This document shows positions 45,662 through 54,783 of a stretch of DNA of 64,000 nt, piece after piece. The position numbers were made by a program, and so were the translations under genes. The stretch is from JAZKAR01 sp040389065 (GTDB taxonomy: Bacteria > Pseudomonadota > Gammaproteobacteria > Burkholderiales > Casimicrobiaceae), in assembly GCA_040389065.1 (NCBI GenBank), contig JAZKAR010000001.1:62001-126000 (forward strand), given 5' to 3'. The stretch's first letter is position 1. Each line of letters starts with the position of its first letter. A model generated the notes under the pieces. The model was not told the DNA's origin. It saw only the letters and a list, made by a program, of their open reading frames with translations, and did no database searches.

Positions 45662-48355
45662 ATGTCGCACTCATTTTGCCAAAGCCTGCGCTCATTTTCA
45701 CTTCCATCGGGAAGTGAAGGCAAGTATTATTCACTAGCTGCGCTCGAAGAGGCTGGATTAGGCACTATTAGTCGCTTACCCGTTTCTATTAGAATCGTAC
45801 TTGAGTCAGTGCTGCGCAATCTGGATGGCGAAAAAGTTACTGAAGATCATATCAAACAACTTGCCGCCTGGAAGCCTAATGATCCACGCACGCATGAGAT
45901 TCCTTTTATGGTCGCGCGTGTTGTTTTACAAGATTTTACTGGCGTACCTCTTTTAGCTGATTTAGCAGCTATGCGTGGTGTAGCGCAACGTTTAGGTAAA
46001 GACCCCAAACGTATTGAACCGTTAGTTCCTGTTGACCTCGTTGTCGATCACTCTGTTCAAATTGATCACTACGGTAACGAGCAAGCGTTAGATCTTAATA
46101 TGAAGCTTGAGTTTCAACGCAATCATGAGCGTTATCAGTTTTTAAAATGGGGCATGCAGGCATTTGAAACGTTTAAAGTGGTTCCTCCAGGTATTGGTAT
46201 TGTTCACCAAGTAAATTTAGAGTATTTAGCACGTGGCGTTCATCAAAAAAATAACATTTATTATCCTGATAGCTTGGTAGGAACAGATAGCCATACAACC
46301 ATGATTAATGGTGTTGGGGTTGTAGGATGGGGCGTAGGCGGCATTGAGGCAGAAGCAGGAATGCTAGGTCAGCCCGTTTATTTTTTAACCCCAGATGTTG
46401 TCGGGGTCCATCTGACCGGAAAATTACGCGAGGGCGTAACTGCAACTGATTTGGTTTTAACAATTACCGAATTATTGCGCATGGCAAAAGTAGTAGGTAA
46501 GTTTGTAGAATTTTTCGGAGAAGGTGCAGCAGCACTTAGCGTATCAACGCGCGCCACTGTTGCAAATATGGCACCAGAATATGGTGCAACTATGGGCTTC
46601 TTCCCTGTTGATAACGCCACTATCCGCTTTATGGAATCAACGGGTAGAACATTAGCTGAAACACAAGCTTTAGAAGCTTATTTTAAAGCCCAAGGATTAT
46701 TCGGTGTACCTCAAAAAGATGATATCGACTACAGCCAAGTCTTAGAACTTAATTTAGATACGGTAGTTCCAAGTGTAGCAGGCCCGAAACGTCCTCAAGA
46801 CCGCATTGCACTTGACTCACTCTCGCAAAAATTTACTGAGCTTTTCAGTGCGGTGCCAGAAAAAAATGGTTTTAATCAACCCAGTGAAAAACTCGCTCAA
46901 CGCTTTAAAACAAGCGATCAAACTGATATTGGCTCAGGCGATGTTTTGATTGCAGCCATTACCTCATGCACTAACACTTCTAACCCTAGTGTTTTACTGG
47001 CTGCTGGCCTTCTTGCTAAAAGAGCAGTTGAACTAGGGCTTAGTGTTCGGCCTCATATAAAAACATCTCTTGCACCAGGCTCTCGCGTTGTTACAGACTA
47101 TTTAACACGCACAGGCTTACTTCCCTACTTACAAAAGCTAGGCTTTAATATCGTGGCGTATGGCTGTACTACGTGCATTGGTAATTCTGGCCCTTTAAGC
47201 CCTTCTATTGAAGAAGCCATCACCGAACATGATTTAATTGCATGCGCTGTGCTTTCGGGCAATCGAAACTTTGAGGCGCGCATACACTCAGCTATTAAAG
47301 CTAACTTTTTAGCCTCCCCTCCGCTAGTAGTAGCCTATGCCATTGCAGGCAATGTAACTAAAGATATTTATAAAGAGCCTTTAGGTATTGGCACCCACGG
47401 CGAACCCATTTTTTTACGTGATATCTGGCCTACTGACGCAGAAGTAAATTCCTTGCTAGAACAAGCATTTAATCAAGAAATTTTCAGAGAACGCTACAGA
47501 AATCTTGATGATCACCCATTATGGCAAGCTATTTCCTCAACAACTGGGCAAGTCTATAACTGGGCAGATTCTACCTATATTGCAGAACCTCCTTTCTTTG
47601 CTGAATTTCCATCTATAACAAAAGAAGTACTGCATATTAAAGAAGCACGTGCATTAGCGCTGCTAGGCGACTCTGTGACAACTGATCATATTAGTCCGGC
47701 AGGCGCCATTAAAGCTTCGTCACCTGCTGGCAAATGGCTGCAAGCACATGGTGTAAGTGCAATTGATTTTAATAGCTACGGCGCTCGGCGAGGCCATCAT
47801 GAAGTCATGATGCGCGGCACATTTGCTAATGTTCGCATCAAAAACTTGATGATTCCGCCAAAAGAAGATGGCACGATGATAGAAGGCGGTATTACACGCC
47901 ACCTACCAGATAACGCTGTCTTAAGTATCTACGATGCAGCCATGTTATATAAAGCTGAAGGTATTCCTACTATCATTTTCGCAGGAGAAGAATATGGTAC
48001 GGGATCTTCCCGCGATTGGGCAGCAAAAGGAACCAGCCTGCAAGGAGTAAAAGCTGTTATCGCTAAAAGTTTTGAGCGCATTCATAGAGCTAATCTTGTA
48101 GGTATGGGTGTTTTACCTCTGCAATTTATTGAAGGTCATAGTATTCAAAGTTTAAAACTTACTGGAGATGAAGTTTTTAATCTGAATCTTGGAGAAACTA
48201 TAACTCCGCAAGGGTGTGCCGTTCTTAGTGTATGCTATCCCGATAACACCGTGATAGAAATTCCTTTATTACTCAGAATAGATACCCCTATCGAAGTACG
48301 CTACTATGCAAAAGGAGGTATTTTGCCATTTGTTTTAGAGTCTTTATTAAATTAA
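45662..48355 (+). CDS. acnA: Aconitate hydratase A
   Basis: 897 residues, the AcnA/IRP1 class. Interconverts citrate and isocitrate in the TCA cycle. Landmarks: VDLVVDHSVQID, DSLVGTDSHTTMINGVGVVGWGVGGIEAEAGMLGQP, the cluster cysteines in AAITSCTNTSNPSV and CTTCIGNSGPL, the swivel-domain SYGARRGHHEVMMRGTFANVRIKN and AGEEYGTGSSRDWAAKG. Starts 58 bp after fur behind AAAGGAG. IRP1-like aconitases can bind RNA in some bacteria; no evidence of that here. Confidence 0.97.
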   Translation: MSHSFCQSLRSFSLPSGSEGKYYSLAALEEAGLGTISRLPVSIRIVLESVLRNLDGEKVTEDHIKQLAAWKPNDPRTHEIPFMVARVVLQDFTGVPLLADLAAMRGVAQRLGKDPKRIEPLVPVDLVVDHSVQIDHYGNEQALDLNMKLEFQRNHERYQFLKWGMQAFETFKVVPPGIGIVHQVNLEYLARGVHQKNNIYYPDSLVGTDSHTTMINGVGVVGWGVGGIEAEAGMLGQPVYFLTPDVVGVHLTGKLREGVTATDLVLTITELLRMAKVVGKFVEFFGEGAAALSVSTRATVANMAPEYGATMGFFPVDNATIRFMESTGRTLAETQALEAYFKAQGLFGVPQKDDIDYSQVLELNLDTVVPSVAGPKRPQDRIALDSLSQKFTELFSAVPEKNGFNQPSEKLAQRFKTSDQTDIGSGDVLIAAITSCTNTSNPSVLLAAGLLAKRAVELGLSVRPHIKTSLAPGSRVVTDYLTRTGLLPYLQKLGFNIVAYGCTTCIGNSGPLSPSIEEAITEHDLIACAVLSGNRNFEARIHSAIKANFLASPPLVVAYAIAGNVTKDIYKEPLGIGTHGEPIFLRDIWPTDAEVNSLLEQAFNQEIFRERYRNLDDHPLWQAISSTTGQVYNWADSTYIAEPPFFAEFPSITKEVLHIKEARALALLGDSVTTDHISPAGAIKASSPAGKWLQAHGVSAIDFNSYGARRGHHEVMMRGTFANVRIKNLMIPPKEDGTMIEGGITRHLPDNAVLSIYDAAMLYKAEGIPTIIFAGEEYGTGSSRDWAAKGTSLQGVKAVIAKSFERIHRANLVGMGVLPLQFIEGHSIQSLKLTGDEVFNLNLGETITPQGCAVLSVCYPDNTVIEIPLLLRIDTPIEVRYYAKGGILPFVLESLLN

Positions 48356-49126
48356 AAACGTATTGAAACCTGCCATCCATTTACAAGCATGCTTTTACTA
48401 CATTAACGTTGAGTTCAAGTATATAACCTTCTTATTTTTAGTAGTAGCCGCAAAGCATTAATGATGGCAGTTTACAATGAGTGAGCAATTTTTATTATGA
48501 TTTAGAAGTTACGCAGTTGAGCTATATCAAGGTAGGGGATGCCCTGCATCGCAACGCGGGCAGTATACACAGTACTGCAAGTTGACATAACGCGGGGCGT
48601 CCCACGCCGAGAAAGCCAACTGCGTAACTTCTAACAATTTATTTAATTTCGAATTAACAGAGAAAACAAGGAATAAAAACTTGGGTCGTGTGCTTATAGC
48701 ATTTAGCGTAACTTTAAAAAAATTTATATAGCACCTATTTAGAGTCACCCTCAAAGATCATGAAAATATAGACGTAATTGAAACTAGAAATATCGTCTTT
48801 ATGAAAAATATTAGGAAGGATTTAACCTTAAACGTCTGATTTTTGTTTAGTAACTTGCCATATCTCACATGTACCTTAACGTTTGCTGCATTAACCGCTA
48901 ACAAATAAGACTGCAGGTTTAGTGTTTAAAATCTTTATTGAATAAGTTAAGAAATTGATTTTATACTCTAACCTGATAGTGTGAAAAAGTATTTTGAAAG
49001 TTATATTGCCCTAACCAACGGTTTTGTACCTTCTACTATATGTTATGTATTAGCCTAAAATTCCACATGAATCTAAATGTTAGAATGACAAATTTATATT
49101 CCCCTCTGATGATAATGAGAACATAG
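48356..49126. other. Long intergenic region between acnA and the CheY/CheC/GGDEF operon
   Basis: About 770 bp. It contains MITE-like copy 3 at 48504-48632. The remaining ~490 bp to the right are AT-rich with no supported gene; frames at 48527-48754 and 49036-49218 are antisense chance frames, the first running through the repeat. The promoter of the CheY operon should lie in the last 150 bp. Confidence 0.5.
48504..48632 (+). mobile_element. MITE-like element, copy 3 (129 bp)
   Basis: Both ends carry perfect 16-bp inverted repeats AGAAGTTACGCAGTTG, with TA directly outside GAAGTT and AACTTC. It is longer than copies 1 and 2 by about 14 bp, through an extra GGGATGCCCTGCAT segment also found in copy 4. 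The GGGCGTCCC core is shared with copy 2. Lies between acnA and the CheY gene. Confidence 0.82.
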
Positions 49127-49495
49127 ATGAGTACACCGATATTGGTAGTGGATGATTCTGCCATGGCAAGAAAAATGCTAATTAAAGCGTTACCAAGTTC
49201 TTGGGATGTAGAAATCACTCAAGCAGCAAATGGATTAGAAGCTGTTGACGCTTATCGGGCTGGAAAAGCTGAAGTTATGTTTCTTGATTTGCAAATGCCT
49301 GAAATGGATGGCTACGAAGTATTAGAAAAAGTACGCCAAGAAGATTTCAATACATTTATTATTGTTGTTTCTGCTGATGTTCAGCCTTTAGCACAGCAAC
49401 GCGTTAAAGAAATGGGAGCAATTGCTTTCGTAAAAAAACCTGTGAATCCAGCTGAAATTGAAGCTATTTTAAAAAAATTTGGAGTATTTTTATGA
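49127..49495 (+). CDS. CheY-like single-domain response regulator
   Basis: 122 residues, a complete receiver domain: D9/D10, phospho-acceptor D54 (MFLDLQMPEMDG), S in VVSAD and K in FVKKP. No output domain. It overlaps the following CheC-like gene by 4 bp (ATGA), so both are translated together. CheC proteins dephosphorylate CheY-type receivers, which makes these two a natural pair. Similar to CheY but not part of a che cluster here. Confidence 0.9.
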   Translation: MSTPILVVDDSAMARKMLIKALPSSWDVEITQAANGLEAVDAYRAGKAEVMFLDLQMPEMDGYEVLEKVRQEDFNTFIIVVSADVQPLAQQRVKEMGAIAFVKKPVNPAEIEAILKKFGVFL

Positions 49496-50106
49496 CCAAA
49501 AAAATACTCACTTCCGATCAGCGCGATGCATTACAAGAAGTTACTAACATTGCAATGGGCCAGGCTGGCGCATCTCTTGCTCAAGTATTAGGCGAATTTG
49601 TGCAGCTTTCTGTACCTCAAATTAATGTTATTGAGCTTGAAGAAATTAATCAGGCTCTTGCTATGCTTGTTGGTGCCACCACTGTCGTATCAGCCGTCCG
49701 TCAAGCTTTTACTGGAGCTTTACGAGGCGAAGCAGTAGCAATTTTTGACCAGGAAGGATGTATCGAGCTTGCCGAACTCATGGGCTATGAAAAAGAACTT
49801 ACTCCAAAAGCAGAGCAAGAACTCATGCTAGATGTAGCAAATGTGCTGATTGGCGCCTGCATAAAAGGAATAACGAAACTTTTACAAACCGACATTACCT
49901 TTTCCCCTCCTTCCGTGATGGCAAAAAATATGCCTATCGGGCAACTGATGCATCCTTCCACCATGGAATGGAAATTGGCACTTGTTACAGAAGTTAATTT
50001 TGCATTAGAAAAAGGGCGTTTTACCTGCCATCTCACCCAATTCTGGCCTGAATCATCAATTGTCAGCCTTGCAGAAGCACTTGATAAATTTATTGAGTCA
50101 TTTTGA
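49492..50106 (+). CDS. CheC-like phosphatase of receiver proteins
   Basis: 204 residues with the CheC repeat twice. Phosphatase motif 1: ALQEVTNIAMGQAGASLAQ (Glu and Asn with the D/S-x3-E-x2-N pattern) near residues 12-30. Motif 2: LMLDVANVLIGACIKGI near 107-125, with Asp in place of the usual Glu. CheC enzymes act on phospho-CheY, and their activity is often tied to chemotaxis adaptation in bacteria lacking CheZ. No CheD is present, so it may act alone. It sits between a CheY and a GGDEF enzyme, suggesting control of cyclic-di-GMP output by receiver phosphorylation. Confidence 0.85.
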   Translation: MTKKILTSDQRDALQEVTNIAMGQAGASLAQVLGEFVQLSVPQINVIELEEINQALAMLVGATTVVSAVRQAFTGALRGEAVAIFDQEGCIELAELMGYEKELTPKAEQELMLDVANVLIGACIKGITKLLQTDITFSPPSVMAKNMPIGQLMHPSTMEWKLALVTEVNFALEKGRFTCHLTQFWPESSIVSLAEALDKFIESF

Positions 50107-50117
50107 AGGACTAAACT

Positions 50118-51089
50118 ATGTTAGCTTGGAACCCTTCAAATTTATTGCCTGTTCTTATCGACAATATTGATACCGGTATATTTGTTTTAGATACAGAATT
50201 TAATGTCGTGTTATGGAATCGCTTTATGGTATCGCATAGCGGCAAACATTCAACCGATGTTATTGGGCATAATATTTTTGATATGTTTCCTGAATTACCC
50301 AAAAAATGGTTTGAAAAGAAAATTCAATCCGTTTTGTTACTTAAAAACTTTTCTTTTACCTCTTGGGAACAACGACCTTGGCTTTTTCCCTTCGCACATA
50401 ATCGCCCCATCACAGGCGGTATTGATTATATGCAACAAAATTGCGTATTAATGCCTCTTGAAAACCCAAGCACTCAAGAAATAGAATTTATTTCTGTAGT
50501 TATTTTTGATGTAACGGATACCGCTTTATATCAAAAACAACTATCTGAAGCTTTAAATGAATTAGAACAAACTAGTATTACTGATGGTTTAACACGTATT
50601 TATAATCGCCGTCACCTTCAGGCCTCTTTCAATTTGGAATTCAGCCGGGCTAATCGTCATAAATTTCCTTTAAGTATGATTATGTTTGACTTAGATCATT
50701 TCAAAAAAATTAATGATACCTATGGGCATCCTGGAGGAGATGAAGTGCTTCGTGAGGTTGCAAAAAGAGTTAAACCCTTGGTTAGAACGGAAGATGTTTT
50801 TGGTCGTTATGGTGGAGAAGAGTTTTGTGTACTTATGCCTGACACCACATTGGAAGGTGCTATTGCGGTAGCGGAACGCATTAGAAGCGTGTTGCAAAGC
50901 GTACCTGTTCAATTTGGAAATTTACATATTGCTATGTCAGCAAGCCTTGGCGTAAGCACCTTAACTTCTGAAATACGTACTCATCAAGAGCTTCTTCAAC
51001 TAGCAGACGAAAGTCTGTACGATGCTAAACATAATGGTCGAAATTGTGTATCAAGCCGGCAAATGCCTGTTAATTCATCACCCGCTTAA
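50118..51089 (+). CDS. PAS-GGDEF diguanylate cyclase
   Basis: 323 residues. PAS-like domain ~10-135 (IDTGIFVLDTEFNVVLWNRFM ... FISVVIFDVTD), then GGDEF domain ~150-315 with SITDGLTRIYNRRHL, active-site GGEEF at 232-236 (RYGGEEF), and the inhibitory RxxD site RTED at 223-226, five residues before it. Makes cyclic-di-GMP from GTP and should be feedback-inhibited. Soluble, no membrane helix. Eleven bp after the CheC-like gene, in one operon with it and the CheY. It could supply the PilZ protein at 25160, a functional guess. Confidence 0.93.
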   Translation: MLAWNPSNLLPVLIDNIDTGIFVLDTEFNVVLWNRFMVSHSGKHSTDVIGHNIFDMFPELPKKWFEKKIQSVLLLKNFSFTSWEQRPWLFPFAHNRPITGGIDYMQQNCVLMPLENPSTQEIEFISVVIFDVTDTALYQKQLSEALNELEQTSITDGLTRIYNRRHLQASFNLEFSRANRHKFPLSMIMFDLDHFKKINDTYGHPGGDEVLREVAKRVKPLVRTEDVFGRYGGEEFCVLMPDTTLEGAIAVAERIRSVLQSVPVQFGNLHIAMSASLGVSTLTSEIRTHQELLQLADESLYDAKHNGRNCVSSRQMPVNSSPA

Positions 51090-51239
51090 TCGGGATAACG
51101 TTTATAGTCACATTCTATCGTAATGCCAGGACATTCAAGCTTGCATATTTTTATATTACACACCTATCCAAAAATAGATACCCTAATATCAGGAGTTGAC
51201 CATGAGGTCGTGTGTCCATCTCTTAAGGAGTTTTAGGGC

Positions 51240-53765
51240 ATGGGAAAACAGTTAATTATTGCCGAAAAGCCCTCGGTTGCAGCAGACATCGCTAAAGCCC
51301 TAGGTGGATTTAGCAAAGAAAAAGATTATTTTGAAAACACAGATTTTATAGTTTCTTCCGCTGTTGGCCATTTGCTAGAAATTGCTATGCCAGAGGAAGA
51401 GGAGGTTAAAAGAGGAAAATGGTCTTTTGCTAACTTACCTGCTATTCCTTCTCATTTCGAATTGAATCCTATTGAAAAAACAGCAGATCGTTTAAAAGTT
51501 CTTACAAAACTTATTAAGCGAAATGATGTTGATGCACTTATCAATGCTTGTGATGCGGGAAGAGAAGGCGAACTTATTTTTCGCTATATCGTAGCGCACT
51601 CAAAAACAAAAAAACCTGTTCAACGCTTATGGTTGCAATCAATGACACCCCAAGCGATTCGACAAGGCTTTTCAAAACTAAAATCTGGCGAAGAGTTACA
51701 ACCTCTCGCTGACGCAGCAATGTGCCGTTCTGAATCAGACTGGCTCATAGGCATAAATGGCACCCGTGCCATGACTGCCTTTAATTCAAAAAGTGGCGGC
51801 TTTCAACTTACAACCGTAGGTCGAGTTCAAACTCCCACTTTAGCGGTGTTAGTTGAGCGTGAAGATAAAATTCGTCGTTTTGTTTCTAAAGTGTTTTGGA
51901 CACTTGAGGCTGATTTTTTAACTCCAGAAGGCAATCATTACTTAGGAAAATGGTTTAATCCTGACTGGAAAAAAAATGAAGCTGATCCAGATGCTAAAGC
52001 TGATCGCTTATGGACTCTTGAGCAAGCAGATGCAATTCAACAGGCCTGTTTAAATCAACCTGCCCATGTAGAAGAAGAAAGTAAAGCACAACAGCAACAA
52101 GCCCCTTTACTTTTTGATCTTACTAGCCTTCAACGCGAAGCTAATCAGAAATTTGGTTTTTCAGCCAAAACAACATTAGGGCTTGCTCAATCGCTCTATG
52201 AAAAACATAAAGCCATTACTTACCCAAGAACAGATGCACGAGCTTTGCCTGAAGATTATATCAATACTGTTACTGAAACATTTCAACAATTACAGCATTA
52301 TGGGCACTGGGAAACACTCGTCAAACCTATTCTTAATCAGTATGGAATACGCCCTAATAAACGTATTTTCGATAATAGTAAGATTTCTGATCACTTTGCG
52401 ATTATTCCTACCCCGCAACTGCCTAAAACGTTAAATGAACTTGAAACTAAGCTATATGAGCTTATTGCAAAACGTTTTATGGCTATTTTTTATCCTGCTG
52501 CTGAATTTTTACAAACTACTCGCATCAGTCGAATCAACAATCTTCATCATTTTAAATCAGAAGGCAAAATTCTGGTTAAGCCAGGCTGGCTTATGGTGTA
52601 TGGGCGTGAAGCGCAAGATGATGACGCGGTATTATGCCCTGTTGACACAAAAAAACCAGTGCAGACAGATAGCATAGAGGTTAATGAGCAAGCTACTAAA
52701 CCACCAGCACGCTTTACTGAAGCTACATTGCTGTCTGCCATGGAGGGAGCGGGAAAACATATTGATGACGAAGAACTCAAAGCAGCAATAAAAGAGAAAG
52801 GACTCGGAACCCCAGCAACCCGTGCAACGATCATTGAAGGGTTGCTGAATGAAAAATATGTGATACGTGAAGCACGTGATTTAATTCCTACAGCCAAAGC
52901 TTCTTCTTTAATTACATTATTGCGTGGGTTAGGCATTCCTGAAATGTTTTCTCCTGAACTTACAGCAGAATGGGAATATAAACTCGCTCAAATAGAGCGT
53001 GGCGAGCTTTCTAGGCCTACCTTCATGCAAGGTATCGTAGAGATGACTCAGCGTATCGTTGGCAAAGCTAAAAACTATGATAGCGATACAGTGCCCGGAG
53101 AGTATGCCGTACTGAAAACACCCTGCCCTGAATGTAAAGGTGAAGTAAGAGAAAATTACAAACGCTTTCAATGCCAATCATGTTCATTTGGTTTTTGGAA
53201 AATTATTGGCGGACGTCAGCTAGATGTAGAAGAAGCTGAAACATTGATTCAAGAAAAGCGTATTGGCCCACTTGAAGGATTCAGAAGCCGACTGGGGCGA
53301 GCCTTTAGTGCAACACTCTTATTAAAAGACTCAGGGTTAGAATTTGATTTTGGTGATCCTACGCAATCGGATACCCCTGCCGAGCCTGTTTCATCTGAAT
53401 CTTTAGGGCCTTGCCCTAAGTGTACTCACGATGTGTATGAGTATGACAATGCCTATTACTGCTCACAAACGCTACAAAAAAAATGCGACTTCCGCTTTTC
53501 TAAAATTGTTTTACAGCGGTCTATTGATCGGGAAACGATTCATGCTCTTTTACACAAAAAGCGCACCCCTTTATTAGATCGGTTTATTTCATCGCGTACC
53601 AAACGTGCTTTTTCAGCTCACCTTATCTTAAAAGATGATGCCTCGATGGGCTTTGAGTTTGCTGCAAAAGCAACCGATGAAAAAGCTGAAGGCACAGCAG
53701 AAAAACCCGTAAGGAAAAAAAGCACGACTACAAAAACAGCCACTAAGCGTACTAAGTCAGTATGA
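51240..53765 (+). CDS. topB: DNA topoisomerase III-type (TopB-like, with C-terminal repeats)
   Basis: 841 residues. Type IA topoisomerase: TOPRIM domain at the N-terminus (LIIAEKPSVAADIAKALGG, ACDAGREGELIFRYI), active-site Tyr in ITYPRTDARALPED near 327, and TAEWEYKLAQIERGEL at the end of the core. Beyond ~600 come two Cys4-plus-repeat modules (CPECKGEV ... CQSC and CPKCTHDV ... C-x6-C, each followed by a topo C-terminal repeat such as RLGRAFSATLLL) and a Lys/Thr-rich tail. Longer than E. coli TopB (~650). Decatenates replication and recombination intermediates. Overlaps aat by 4 bp. Confidence 0.9.
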   Translation: MGKQLIIAEKPSVAADIAKALGGFSKEKDYFENTDFIVSSAVGHLLEIAMPEEEEVKRGKWSFANLPAIPSHFELNPIEKTADRLKVLTKLIKRNDVDALINACDAGREGELIFRYIVAHSKTKKPVQRLWLQSMTPQAIRQGFSKLKSGEELQPLADAAMCRSESDWLIGINGTRAMTAFNSKSGGFQLTTVGRVQTPTLAVLVEREDKIRRFVSKVFWTLEADFLTPEGNHYLGKWFNPDWKKNEADPDAKADRLWTLEQADAIQQACLNQPAHVEEESKAQQQQAPLLFDLTSLQREANQKFGFSAKTTLGLAQSLYEKHKAITYPRTDARALPEDYINTVTETFQQLQHYGHWETLVKPILNQYGIRPNKRIFDNSKISDHFAIIPTPQLPKTLNELETKLYELIAKRFMAIFYPAAEFLQTTRISRINNLHHFKSEGKILVKPGWLMVYGREAQDDDAVLCPVDTKKPVQTDSIEVNEQATKPPARFTEATLLSAMEGAGKHIDDEELKAAIKEKGLGTPATRATIIEGLLNEKYVIREARDLIPTAKASSLITLLRGLGIPEMFSPELTAEWEYKLAQIERGELSRPTFMQGIVEMTQRIVGKAKNYDSDTVPGEYAVLKTPCPECKGEVRENYKRFQCQSCSFGFWKIIGGRQLDVEEAETLIQEKRIGPLEGFRSRLGRAFSATLLLKDSGLEFDFGDPTQSDTPAEPVSSESLGPCPKCTHDVYEYDNAYYCSQTLQKKCDFRFSKIVLQRSIDRETIHALLHKKRTPLLDRFISSRTKRAFSAHLILKDDASMGFEFAAKATDEKAEGTAEKPVRKKSTTTKTATKRTKSV

Positions 53766-54445
53766 TTCCTTGGCTAATAGACGATGCAACGCCTTTTCCA
53801 CCAGTTGAAAAGGCGTTGCATGAACCCAATGGTTTATTAGCTGCTTCTGATTCATTAACGGTTACACGCCTGAAAAAAGCTTATTCTCTGGGAATTTTCC
53901 CTTGGTACAGCCCAGGCGAACCCGTTTTATGGTGGTCACCTTCACCTCGCATGGTACTTTATACGCATCATTTTAAATGCCATCGATCATTACGCCAGAT
54001 CATTAAAAAAAAACCATTTGAAATCCGTCTTGATACTGCCTTTGAAACCGTAATGAAACATTGCGCACAAGCCCAACGCCCGCGTCAACACGGTACATGG
54101 ATAGTGCAAGACATTATTCAAGCGTATACGGCCTTGCATCAACAAGGGCTAGCGCATTCAGTAGAAGCTTGGGAAGATGATAGTTTGGTAGGAGGTTTGT
54201 ATGGTGTAAATATCGGTCAAATGTTTTTTGGGGAATCAATGTTCAGCTTACGTCCTAACGCCTCTAAAATTGCGCTAGCACATTTGGTAGATCGATTAAG
54301 CTCACATGGCCTCAATTTAATTGATTGCCAACAAGAAACTTCTCATTTAGCTTCACTAGGTGCATCACCTATTTCACGCGATTTATTTAAACAAGAAATT
54401 CACACGCGCATAGCATTAGAAACGCCTAAAACGCTTTGGCTATAA
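53762..54445 (+). CDS. aat: Leucyl/phenylalanyl-tRNA-protein transferase
   Basis: 227 residues. Adds Leu or Phe to N-terminal Arg/Lys of proteins, marking them for ClpAP by the N-end rule. Landmarks: GLLAASDSLTVTRLKKAYSLGIFPWYSPGEPVLWWSPSPRMVL, GGLYGVNIGQMFFGESMFS, NLIDCQQETSHLASLGA. ATG overlaps the topB stop (ATGA), so translation is coupled. Converges with the small YjfB-like gene, 8 bp apart. Confidence 0.95.
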   Translation: MIPWLIDDATPFPPVEKALHEPNGLLAASDSLTVTRLKKAYSLGIFPWYSPGEPVLWWSPSPRMVLYTHHFKCHRSLRQIIKKKPFEIRLDTAFETVMKHCAQAQRPRQHGTWIVQDIIQAYTALHQQGLAHSVEAWEDDSLVGGLYGVNIGQMFFGESMFSLRPNASKIALAHLVDRLSSHGLNLIDCQQETSHLASLGASPISRDLFKQEIHTRIALETPKTLWL

Positions 54446-54453
54446 TATTAGAA

Positions 54454-54675
54454 CTAGGCATACACATTAACAGCATGACCAATATCGCCTGGTGAAGATG
54501 AAGTTACCGGTGCTTGCGGAGCTGTTGATTGCAACAATGCTTGTATGGTTTGTTTATCGATTTGTTGACTACGCTTCAAAACGGTACCACTCACCGCCTC
54601 TTGAACGGGATCACCAGAATTCAAACCTTGTTGATAGCTTGCTACTGCAGATACGGAAACAGATGACACTGACAT
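54454..54675 (-). CDS. YjfB-like putative motility protein
   Basis: 73 residues. A short helical protein: SVSSVSVSAVASYQQG, then VLKRSQQIDKQTIQALLQS, ending with the family tail GDIGHAVNVYA. The pattern (a polar start, a V-L-K-K-S-x-D helix, and a G-x-N-V-N-x-x-A end) is that of the YjfB putative motility family found near flagellar or chemotaxis genes in many bacteria. Function unproven even in that family. I chose the ATG at 54675, behind AAAAAGGAG; a TTG six codons upstream is in frame but has no site of its own. No flagellar genes adjoin. Confidence 0.7.
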   Translation of the reverse strand: MSVSSVSVSAVASYQQGLNSGDPVQEAVSGTVLKRSQQIDKQTIQALLQSTAPQAPVTSSSPGDIGHAVNVYA

Positions 54676-54783
54676 AGCATGCTCCTTTTTCAATAGCCCT
54701 ATCTATTTAATAGCCCGCTATTTAACAAGCGTCAATCTATTTTATTAGCTTTGCTCTAAAACCTCACAAGAAAGCAGTTAGGT

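Noticed and set aside
48527..48754. 75-codon minus-strand frame through MITE copy 3
   Set aside because: It runs across a non-coding repeat, has no ribosome site and its product has no recognisable domain.
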